Below, in pieces: positions 1 through 5,965 of a stretch of DNA of 54,321 bases. The position numbers were made by a program, and so were the translations under genes. Positions within the stretch are counted from its first letter, which is position 1; every line of letters begins with the position of its first letter. Location of the stretch: positions 1-54,321 of IMG/VR virus record IMGVR_UViG_3300036985_004801; one strand, given 5' to 3'. The stretch is from a virus. The notes under the pieces are model-generated. The model did no database searches. It was given only the letters and a program-made list of their open reading frames with translations, and was not told the DNA's origin.

Positions 1-343
1 TCATAACTATATAGTTTAAGTAAATAAATAAATCCTTTAGGATTTAAGTTTATGTTCAAGCAATATATGAGCGACCTCTCTATGTAGATAGTAGATAGTA
101 CTCTGTCTTGTCTTCCTCTGCTCCTGGTTCCTGTCTGTTCTGTAGAAGATGAGAGGTTGTGAGTAGGTTGAGTGGTGTTGGTTGTGGTAGTACTTGACTA
201 CATTCTCTTCCCTGTGGATGTTTTTCTTGATTTTTCTCTCTGAATTTCAAGTCAACAAAATAATTTCATGGGGGGTACCACCTCGCTGCTTGCATGGGGG
301 GGAGTCAACTGGTAGAGATATATAACACACACACCTATAATTC

Positions 344-386
344 AATTCCACAATACCCAGTCATCATTTAATTCCACATTACCCAG
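344..386. repeat. 17-bp direct repeat, two copies 26 bp apart
   Basis: AATTCCACAATACCCAG at 344-360 recurs as AATTCCACATTACCCAG at 370-386 with one mismatch. Start-to-start spacing is 26 bp, and the pair lies 26 bp upstream of the promoter at 412-419. Position and spacing suggest a regulator binding site; no function is demonstrated. Confidence 0.6.
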
Positions 387-411
387 ATAGGGGGGGTATA
401 AAATATTTTGT

Positions 412-419
412 TATATTTG
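412..419 (+). promoter_or_regulatory. Bacteroidota-type -7 promoter element (TATATTTG)
   Basis: TATATTTG matches the Bacteroidota sigma-factor -7 consensus TAnnTTTG. It lies 18 nt before the ATG of the 45-aa basic protein gene. No clear -33 element was identified. Confidence 0.6.
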
Positions 420-437
420 CTTCTAAAAATATAAGTT

Positions 438-575
438 ATGGCACAAAATATTCAGGGATCTAATTCCAAACTCTCTCCTAAAGTAAGCAGACCGGGAGTA
501 CATGCAAAGACTAAGAGTAGTAAGTCAAAAGGTAGTAAAAAGTATAAGAAACCATACCAAGGTCAGGGTAGGTAA
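438..575 (+). CDS. Small basic Ser/Lys-rich protein (45 aa)
   Basis: An uninterrupted 45-codon frame from ATG to TAA, directly downstream of a TAnnTTTG promoter. The product is very basic: the central part is Lys/Ser-rich (KTKSSKSKGSKKYKK) and it ends GQGR. No conserved domain was recognised. It resembles in composition the other tiny basic proteins of this phage (24582-25288, 26467-26601), which suggests nucleic-acid binding or a virion role. Its short length makes the call less certain, but its own promoter supports it. Confidence 0.6.
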   Translation: MAQNIQGSNSKLSPKVSRPGVHAKTKSSKSKGSKKYKKPYQGQGR

Positions 576-635
576 ATATACTAATATAGGGCACTTTTAA
601 GATCCTAGTACTGGTAAGGGTTTCAGAGGATTGGT

Positions 636-741
636 TGCACCCAAAAAGGTGCAGCTATAAACACATTCATTGAGATGTAGAGTGATGCATGCACCCAAAA
701 AGGTGCAAAAATAAATTATCATTTGCACCCAAAAAGGTGCA
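636..741. repeat. Three perfect 18-bp hairpin repeats (TGCACCCAAAAAGGTGCA)
   Basis: The identical 18-mer occurs at 636-653, 690-707 and 724-741 (spacings 54 and 34 bp). Each copy is an inverted repeat with a 6-bp stem TGCACC/GGTGCA and a CAAAAA loop. The last copy ends 18 bp before the TATATTTG promoter and so covers its -33 region. None is followed by a T-run, so these are not ordinary terminators. Possible roles are operators for the operon at 772, iterons for the RepL-like protein encoded at 996-1496, or RNA hairpins in read-through from the promoter at 412. Confidence 0.8.
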
Positions 742-759
742 CAGTGAATAAAAAATGAT

Positions 760-767
760 TATATTTG
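760..767 (+). promoter_or_regulatory. Bacteroidota-type -7 promoter element (TATATTTG)
   Basis: TATATTTG with only four bases between the motif and the ATG at 772. A start site 5-7 nt after the motif would fall on or next to the start codon, so the transcript would be leaderless or nearly so. The third hairpin repeat overlaps the expected -33 position. Confidence 0.6.
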
Positions 768-771
768 TATC

Positions 772-999
772 ATGAGAAAAAAATATTTAAAGAACATTGA
801 ACCAGCAGACTCTAGGAAGTATACAGTAAAGGGTGATGATCAAGATACGTTTGGAATAATGACAGGTGTACTAATTAGATTTTCTTTTAGAGATAGACTT
901 CGTATTCTAATAGGTGGTTCTGTTGGTGTTGGTATCACTGTTGTTATTGATCAACCAGCTGCACCCATTAAGACACATCATAGTTGTGAGTTGTTATGA
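772..999 (+). CDS. Hypothetical protein (75 aa), first gene of left operon
   Basis: Begins right after the promoter at 760-767 and ends in an ATGA overlap with the next gene, so it is probably translationally coupled to the RepL-like protein. The N-terminus is basic (MRKKYLKNIE), and a Gly/Val/Ile-rich segment around residues 47-60 (GGSVGVGITVVI) could be a buried beta hairpin rather than a membrane helix. No family was recognised. Its position suggests an early, possibly regulatory product. Confidence 0.6.
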   Translation: MRKKYLKNIEPADSRKYTVKGDDQDTFGIMTGVLIRFSFRDRLRILIGGSVGVGITVVIDQPAAPIKTHHSCELL

Positions 1000-1496
1000 T
1001 TATACCAATAGTAAGGAAGAAAAAGATTATAGGATCTGCTGTGGATACTGCTACAGGTGAGATTCATGTTGATGTAAGTTCTGTGAACTATGTTGATAAG
1101 GATCTTGTTATAGTGCATAGTGATGAATATGTCATTATTGATTCCAATGCCTTAGCTTATATTGTAGATAATTTTACTCCTGTTGATTACGGTAGAATAT
1201 TAAAGATGGCCAATATGACTAATGGTAGTTATAATATCTTGTATCAACAGAGGACTACTCCTCATACAGACACTACATTGATGGATGAGTTAAAGTATAC
1301 TAGAAATAAATATGCTGATTTCATGAAGAGATTGTATAAGAGAGGAGTAGTTTATTATATTAGTGGTGTAAAAGATGGTGTTGAGTTTAAACATATTATG
1401 TTGAATCCACACTTGGCTAGAAAGAGAAAGACTATTGCTAAAGATTGTCTAATTTATTTTAATGAGTTAACTCCTGTTAGGGCTAAAGTATTATGA
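996..1496 (+). CDS. RepL-like winged-helix DNA-binding protein
   Basis: The 166-aa product has a central helical region followed by a helix-turn-helix-like stretch (residues about 90-120, MDELKYTRNKYADFMKRLYK). A beta wing then ends in IMLNPHLARKRKTI. The layout of helices, a short wing and an 'xMxNPxLx' tail resembles RepL-type replication initiators and related phage winged-helix regulators (established family pattern). It overlaps both neighbours by 4 nt. It lies about 255 bp downstream of three identical hairpin repeats that could be its targets. It could equally be a transcription regulator; the replication role is inference. Confidence 0.55.
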   Translation: MIIPIVRKKKIIGSAVDTATGEIHVDVSSVNYVDKDLVIVHSDEYVIIDSNALAYIVDNFTPVDYGRILKMANMTNGSYNILYQQRTTPHTDTTLMDELKYTRNKYADFMKRLYKRGVVYYISGVKDGVEFKHIMLNPHLARKRKTIAKDCLIYFNELTPVRAKVL

Positions 1497-1696
1497 GAAT
1501 TTTTATTGCTGTTATTGTATTGTCTTCTTGTGCGTCAACTGGTAGTATACATAATGCAGATCTAGTGAACGGTAATAAAAAAATGTTACACCAGGATTAT
1601 GTAATGAAAAAGAAGATGATACGTACTAGGGAATTAGCTACTGAAAAAACTAAAAGACTTAAGACAAGTAGAGTTAAACAATTATATGTAAGATAA
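1493..1696 (+). CDS. Small predicted lipoprotein (67 aa)
   Basis: The N-terminus MRIFIAVIVLSSC has a positive charge, a hydrophobic core and a lipobox-like LSSC with Cys13 as the predicted lipidated residue. The mature part is Lys/Arg-rich with no domain recognised. The signal is short but acceptable for a lipoprotein. Small lipoproteins of phages can act in superinfection exclusion (known for T5 Llp and some Streptococcus phages); whether this one does is inference. The start overlaps the previous stop by 4 nt. Confidence 0.55.
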   Translation: MRIFIAVIVLSSCASTGSIHNADLVNGNKKMLHQDYVMKKKMIRTRELATEKTKRLKTSRVKQLYVR

Positions 1697-1697
1697 T

Positions 1698-2126
1698 ATG
1701 TGGATTTATAAAGGTGCTGAGTTTACTGAAGATATGATTCCTGAGGGATCAATAGGATTTATATATGAGATGCTGTCAATTATAGATGGTAAGTCTGTTA
1801 GATATATTGGTAAAAAGAATTTCTTTGCTGATGTAAAAACTAAGTTGAGTAAGAAAGCTCTACCTGCAGATAAACGATTGAAGACTTATACTAGAAAAAG
1901 AAAGTTTACTTATCAAAACTATTTCAGTAGTAATGACACTTTAAAAGATGCACATAAGAGAGGTATTCCAATTAGAAGAGAAATCACAATGATTTGCTAT
2001 AGTAAGCAGGAGTTATCATATTATGAATGCAAGTTCCAGTTTATACTAGGTGTACTGGAGAGTGATGAGTTCTTGAATGGAAATATATTAGGAAAATTTT
2101 ATAAACTAAAGTTATGTCAGCAATAA
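1698..2126 (+). CDS. GIY-YIG endonuclease, SegE-like
   Basis: The 142-aa protein carries the GIY-YIG signature in order: GFIY (residues 20-23), RYIGKK (35-40), Arg93/Arg94 in the helix after the first sheet, Glu110 in SYYECK as the metal-binding acid, and Asn127/Asn129 near NGNI. The compact layout with a YYE...N.NI.G.FYK tail matches the SegE-like GIY-YIG group of phage nucleases. It probably cuts DNA, either as a free-standing homing enzyme or in host/competitor DNA degradation. It starts one base after the lipoprotein stop and overlaps the next gene by 13 nt. Confidence 0.7.
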   Translation: MWIYKGAEFTEDMIPEGSIGFIYEMLSIIDGKSVRYIGKKNFFADVKTKLSKKALPADKRLKTYTRKRKFTYQNYFSSNDTLKDAHKRGIPIRREITMICYSKQELSYYECKFQFILGVLESDEFLNGNILGKFYKLKLCQQ

Positions 2127-2296
2127 GAGATAGATTTATCAAGGAAGGATCCTATAATTATGAATGGGATTTCAAAGATGTTACAGAAGAAATAGAAAAT
2201 AGTAGTAAACTTTATATATCTAAAGAATATTTTTTAAATAGTATGTATGAGATTACAAAGATTATCTATAAGTATAATAAATCAAAATCAAAATAA
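2114..2296 (+). CDS. Hypothetical small protein (60 aa)
   Basis: A 60-residue product rich in Lys, Tyr and Glu, predicted mostly helical, with no recognised domain. It overlaps the GIY-YIG gene by 13 nt and stops two bases before the GroES-like gene, so it sits inside a coupled operon. The tight spacing is the main evidence that it is real. Confidence 0.5.
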   Translation: MSAIRDRFIKEGSYNYEWDFKDVTEEIENSSKLYISKEYFLNSMYEITKIIYKYNKSKSK

Positions 2297-2298
2297 AT

Positions 2299-2580
2299 AT
2301 GGAATACGCAGGGAAATTGGTAATCATTGAGATGCCTACATTAGAAAAAGGAGTTGGAGCTATTGAATTATTAGCCGATGCACAAGCAGCAAAAGATGCT
2401 GAGTTTAGAAAGTCTTGGAACAGATTAAAAGTGGATGCAGTTGGACCTGAGGTTACATTCTGCAAACCTGGTGATCATGTATTAATTACACCAAAACAAT
2501 TATCTTATGCTGATCAATTTGAACTAAATGATAAAGTTTATTTTGTGATCCAAGAGTCACATTGTATTGGTAAACATTAA
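2299..2580 (+). CDS. GroES-like co-chaperonin
   Basis: The 93-aa product is the usual GroES length. V48-G-P-E-V followed by CKPGDHVL (residues 55-62) matches the GroES 'VGxG...vxxGDxVLf' core. The end, YFVIQESHCIG, matches the 'YxxxxExdIla' C-terminus. Upstream, EKGVGAIEL (16-24) aligns with the mobile loop that ends GGIVL in GroES and contacts GroEL. T4 gp31 is a precedent: it replaces GroES for capsid protein folding. By analogy this protein may partner host GroEL to fold the major capsid protein. It is the last gene before a terminator. Similarity is by eye only. Confidence 0.55.
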   Translation: MEYAGKLVIIEMPTLEKGVGAIELLADAQAAKDAEFRKSWNRLKVDAVGPEVTFCKPGDHVLITPKQLSYADQFELNDKVYFVIQESHCIGKH

Positions 2581-2585
2581 TCAGT

Positions 2586-2617
2586 ATCCCTTGCATTAAG
2601 TTGTGAGGGATTTTTTG
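2586..2617 (+). terminator. Rho-independent terminator after GroES-like gene
   Basis: Stem ATCCCT (2586-2591) pairs with AGGGAT (2606-2611) and is followed by a T-run (2611-2616). It closes the left operon and is immediately followed by a promoter. Confidence 0.65.
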
Positions 2618-2619
2618 TT

Positions 2620-2627
2620 TATATTTG
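2620..2627 (+). promoter_or_regulatory. Bacteroidota-type -7 promoter element (TATATTTG) for fibre operon
   Basis: TATATTTG directly after the terminator, with a TTG at 2601-2603 as a possible -33 element. It leaves an untranslated leader of about 55 nt before the first fibre gene at 2687. A second related sequence, TTTTTTGTATATTA, lies at 2643-2656. Confidence 0.6.
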
Positions 2628-2686
2628 TTGTATAAATGAAATGTTTTTTGTATATTATATAATACTGTTTATTAAAATTTCTTATT

Positions 2687-3265
2687 ATGTCGATTATAAA
2701 TTCAGATGGTTTAAATGCTAACTGGCAATTAAATGTCCTTAAAGGTCTTTCTAGCATAAATGATAATGCACAAAATGTTATAAATATTGGTTCACAACTA
2801 AATTCAATTTTAGTTGCAATTCAAGCAGGAACAGATTATGAATCCGCAATTGTATTAGATGCTGCTGGTGTTACATGGTTAGAAATTAGAATTTATGATT
2901 CAGCTACAAGTACATTTAATCCTCCAGTTTATTATTTAGCAGGAACAAATACTCCAGGTACACCGCTTGCACCACTTACTTATGTAAATCCTAATACTTA
3001 CTTAGCTCAAATAGTAACTAATACAACAGCTGTTAGTAGAACTCCTGTTTACTTTAGAACAACTACATCAGGAACAATAGCTGCAGTAACATATAGCTTT
3101 TCTATAGCAAATGTAGGATCAGCTAATGGAACTTTCTTAGGCGATCCTATTAAACCAGGTGAATCAGTAAATTTTGGAGCTGATGGTATTAATAATTCTT
3201 ATGCTGCTTCTACATTTACATTTGATGGAACAGGTACTGAATTACTTATTACGTATAATTCATAA
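2687..3265 (+). CDS. Putative virion/tail-fibre protein (192 aa)
   Basis: First gene of the fibre block. The sequence is rich in Thr, Ser, Asn, Gly and Ala, with a short helical N-terminus (SSINDNAQNVINIGSQLNSI) followed by beta-rich repeats, typical of phage appendage proteins. The middle (residues about 55-80, 'AGVTWLEIRIYDSATSTF') and the C-terminus (GDPIKPGESVNFGADG) look like small beta-sandwich domains. No enzymatic motif is visible. It could be a tail-fibre base or a head decoration protein. Confidence 0.6.
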   Translation: MSIINSDGLNANWQLNVLKGLSSINDNAQNVINIGSQLNSILVAIQAGTDYESAIVLDAAGVTWLEIRIYDSATSTFNPPVYYLAGTNTPGTPLAPLTYVNPNTYLAQIVTNTTAVSRTPVYFRTTTSGTIAAVTYSFSIANVGSANGTFLGDPIKPGESVNFGADGINNSYAASTFTFDGTGTELLITYNS

Positions 3266-3270
3266 TACGT

Positions 3271-3936
3271 ATGAGTACTCAGATTTCTACTAGAACTATA
3301 GTAAAAGATGAAGGTGCAACTGTGCCTTCTAATAATATTATAAATTTTATTGGATCTGGTGTTACTGTAAGTAGTGTTGGAGGTGCAGCCCAAGTAGATA
3401 TTCCAGGAAATGTTTCACCAACTACATTTGGTCTTTTTGCACAAACTGCAGATAGCACACCTGTAACTGGTACAATAGTAGAAACAACAATAATAGGAAC
3501 AGGAGTTGGTGGATTAACTGTACCTGCAAATGGATTTTCTATTGGAGATTCTTTTCAAGCATCTTTAGATGGCATACTTTCTTGCGTTGGAACAGCTACC
3601 CTTCATATTCACGTTAAGACTTTAGCAGGAGTTATCCTTGCCGATACAGGTATAATTGCTATGGATGCAACAACTTCAAAATCTTGGTTATTAAATTTAT
3701 ATTTTACAATAAGAAACATTGGTGCTACAACAGTTGCATCAATTTCATCAGGTGGTTTATTTTCTTATATTAAAAATGCAGGAACAAACTTTGAAGGCTA
3801 TGTATTAAGTAATATTAACAACACAACATTTAATACTACAATAAGCAACACATTGATAGTTACTGCACAATGGAATACAACTAATGCAGGTAATTCAATA
3901 GTTACAAGAAACTTTACACTTACAAAAATATTCTAA
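3271..3936 (+). CDS. Putative tail-fibre protein with beta-sandwich tip (221 aa)
   Basis: After a short N-terminus comes a module INFIGSGVTVSSVGGAAQVDI (residues 24-44) that recurs in the 970-aa spike at 5966 (DFVGTGVVATTIGDAVTVTI). It is probably a virion-attachment or trimerisation element. The C-terminal ~150 residues (from DSFQASLDGIL) alternate short hydrophobic strands and end in NFTLTKIF, in the style of jelly-roll receptor-binding tips. It starts 5 bp after the previous stop. Host binding is inferred. Confidence 0.6.
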   Translation: MSTQISTRTIVKDEGATVPSNNIINFIGSGVTVSSVGGAAQVDIPGNVSPTTFGLFAQTADSTPVTGTIVETTIIGTGVGGLTVPANGFSIGDSFQASLDGILSCVGTATLHIHVKTLAGVILADTGIIAMDATTSKSWLLNLYFTIRNIGATTVASISSGGLFSYIKNAGTNFEGYVLSNINNTTFNTTISNTLIVTAQWNTTNAGNSIVTRNFTLTKIF

Positions 3937-3955
3937 TAATAAATAAAACTATAAA

Positions 3956-5623
3956 ATGAAGGCACAAAATTCATCACCATTTGCTAGCATAATAGCTGGA
4001 AAAATGATTAAGAAAACTGTAGAACAATCTGACCTAGTTGTTTTAGGTACAAGGGATCCTAAATTTGGAGGAGGTTATAAATTTACTGCTATAGAATTTG
4101 ACGATTTACAAAAGCAGATAACTTCATTAATTCCAGTAACTTCTCCAGTAACTGCAGGTGTACAATCAGTTACTGGATTAGATACAGATAATACAGATCC
4201 ACTTAATCCTATTGTTCAAATATCTGTTGATGGAACTACTATAACAGGTGATGGAACTTCAGGTAATACTTTAATTGCTGCATATCAAGCTCCCTCAGTT
4301 GATGGTATTACAATTACTGGTGATGGATCTATTGGTAATCCATTAGTTGCAGCTAGTACAGGTGGTGCAGTTCTACATACAATTTATGCATTTGTTGATT
4401 TAATAAATGGTAATGATTCAACTGCTACTTTAGGAAATGAAGGTTTACCTTTTTACACTATTGCTGCAGCACAAGCGGCTTTAGTTGCATTTGGAGTATC
4501 AACCACTCAGCAAGGTTGTGTGTATCTAAGAAGCGGTGAATATACAGTATCTGTAACTTTAAAAACCAATATAATTACTTATTGTGAACCAGGAGTAATA
4601 TTCACATCAGGTGGATTTATTGATGATATTAATACTGTTAAAGCAATAGTATTAGGATATGGAGAATTTATTCAAAATGCTACACTTTACACTGGTCTTT
4701 ACGCTACAGATGTTTATATTGAAGCTCATTCATTAATTAAAACTGCAGGATATGGTACTAGAGGTATAAGTGTTATACCAAGTAATGGATGGTCTACAGT
4801 TACTGTTGTACTAGATAAATGTATATTAGGTACTACAGCTTATGATCTGATATTAAGAGGTCTTACAAATTTTAATTTTACATGTAAAACACAAGTTGAA
4901 TTTACATATAATATATGTACTGTTAATGCCAATGGAACTCAATCTGCAATTGGTAAATTTGTTATGACAGCACCAGCATGGTTATTTAAAACTGCAGGTT
5001 CTACATATCTTAAATATGCTATTAGACTTCAAGGTACTGCTTTAGGATTTGAATGGATAATGAATGGAGATATAATTTTTGAAGCAGCAAATAGTTCAGC
5101 TTTACTTATTTGGGCACTTTTAGGTTACGATGATACACTTACATTTAATGGTAATATAAATTTAGGAGCAGGAAATGGGGGTCAAGCATTAAACTCAAGT
5201 AATACAAAAGTTATTTTTAATAGTCCTACTTTTAAAGGAACTACATTTCTTATAAATGTTAATCAATTATTAAATGTACTATTTAATAAATGCAGGATTA
5301 TTAAACAATTAGGTACTGTAACACCAGCTTTCCAAGTTGGAAATTCAGCAAAATTAAACATGATTGGATGTCAATTTTTACAAGAAGATGTTGCTGCTGT
5401 TAATATGATAAATGTTAGTGCAACAGCAACTGAAGTAAATTTATTAAGAACAGATTGTGTCTTAACAGGATTAGGAGGATTTTTAATTAATTCTAATGCT
5501 GTTACTCCTTCTTTAGGAATAAAGAATAGTATTTCAAATGTTGCGGTTTCAAATGTAGTTCTATATAAATATGCAACAAATAATTTAGAAATAGAACCAT
5601 TATTAACATTACCAATTTATTAA
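3956..5623 (+). CDS. Tailspike-like beta-helix protein (555 aa)
   Basis: The N-terminus (residues 1-65) is a conserved-looking attachment domain with the stretch VVLGTRDPKFGGGYKFTAI. Two tandem modules follow, VDGTTITGDGTSGNTLIAA and VDGITITGDGSIGNPLVAA. From about residue 145 (FVDLINGNDSTATLGNEGLP) the sequence shows the 'NGND.T...G...PF.TI..A' entry of pectate-lyase-type right-handed beta-helices seen in phage tailspikes and depolymerases, and then many short hydrophobic rungs. It probably binds or trims a surface glycan. Catalytic residues cannot be assigned. It is followed 3 bp later by a small acidic partner gene. Confidence 0.65.
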   Translation: MKAQNSSPFASIIAGKMIKKTVEQSDLVVLGTRDPKFGGGYKFTAIEFDDLQKQITSLIPVTSPVTAGVQSVTGLDTDNTDPLNPIVQISVDGTTITGDGTSGNTLIAAYQAPSVDGITITGDGSIGNPLVAASTGGAVLHTIYAFVDLINGNDSTATLGNEGLPFYTIAAAQAALVAFGVSTTQQGCVYLRSGEYTVSVTLKTNIITYCEPGVIFTSGGFIDDINTVKAIVLGYGEFIQNATLYTGLYATDVYIEAHSLIKTAGYGTRGISVIPSNGWSTVTVVLDKCILGTTAYDLILRGLTNFNFTCKTQVEFTYNICTVNANGTQSAIGKFVMTAPAWLFKTAGSTYLKYAIRLQGTALGFEWIMNGDIIFEAANSSALLIWALLGYDDTLTFNGNINLGAGNGGQALNSSNTKVIFNSPTFKGTTFLINVNQLLNVLFNKCRIIKQLGTVTPAFQVGNSAKLNMIGCQFLQEDVAAVNMINVSATATEVNLLRTDCVLTGLGGFLINSNAVTPSLGIKNSISNVAVSNVVLYKYATNNLEIEPLLTLPIY

Positions 5624-5626
5624 ACC

Positions 5627-5944
5627 ATGGATATTAAAATAACAAATAATGTTTCTACACAAATTGAGGAAACAATTGTAGTTGACTTAGGTGCTCAGGA
5701 AATAGTATTGAAACCATCTGAAGAAAATAAAACAAATGCAAAAGCATTAACTGATTTTATTGCATACTTTAATACTAACTTTTTTACAGTAATTTTAGAT
5801 GCTCCATACTGGGCAAATATTGATCTAATTAGTTCAGTAGTTTCAGTTGAGAATACAGTACCAATTGAAATTAATTTTAATGATCTTCCAGCTAAGATTA
5901 AAAAAGTAATTGTAGAAATTAATACACATAGTTTTGCTGAATAG
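5627..5944 (+). CDS. Small acidic protein paired with tailspike (105 aa)
   Basis: A short acidic product with alternating strands (EIVLKPSEENKTNAK, ISSVVSVENTVPIEINFNDL) and no recognised domain. Its position three bases after a large spike gene is mirrored by the 111-aa protein at 8880 after the second spike. That suggests a spike-specific chaperone or an adaptor, by analogy with tail-fibre assembly proteins. There is no sequence proof of that role. Confidence 0.55.
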   Translation: MDIKITNNVSTQIEETIVVDLGAQEIVLKPSEENKTNAKALTDFIAYFNTNFFTVILDAPYWANIDLISSVVSVENTVPIEINFNDLPAKIKKVIVEINTHSFAE

Positions 5945-5965
5945 TAAAACTTAAATAAGCATAAC

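Larger units (their letters stand above)
1..437. other. Non-coding left-end region
   Basis: No convincing gene is visible on either strand. An open frame of about 65 codons on the minus strand (roughly 75-260) lacks an ATG and shows no protein-like pattern. The stretch has a T/C-rich then G/T-rich composition unlike the A-rich coding remainder. It holds a small imperfect palindrome (30-45, arms AAATCCT/AGGATTT), three runs of 6-7 G (270-275, 296-302, 390-396, the first two preceded by CAT), a 17-bp direct repeat (344-386) and a promoter (412-419). It may separate this rightward gene block from an opposing block outside the window, but that is inference. Confidence 0.5.

Noticed and set aside
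1-265. Open frame of about 65 codons on the minus strand
   Set aside because: There is no ATG, only a possible TTG; composition is repetitive and it has no protein-like pattern or promoter.
270-396. G-quadruplex from three G-runs
   Set aside because: The runs are up to 90 bp apart and only three in number, too far for a usual intramolecular quadruplex.
1-437. tRNA or other RNA gene in the non-coding left region
   Set aside because: No cloverleaf-like pairing with a TTCRA-type loop was found by eye; a covariance search would be needed to exclude it fully.
636-741. CRISPR array
   Set aside because: Only three short palindromic 18-mers with unequal spacing (54 and 34 bp) and no cas genes nearby; operator or iteron use fits better.
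636-741. Three terminators
   Set aside because: The hairpins have 6-bp stems but no T-run on either side of the strand that carries transcription.
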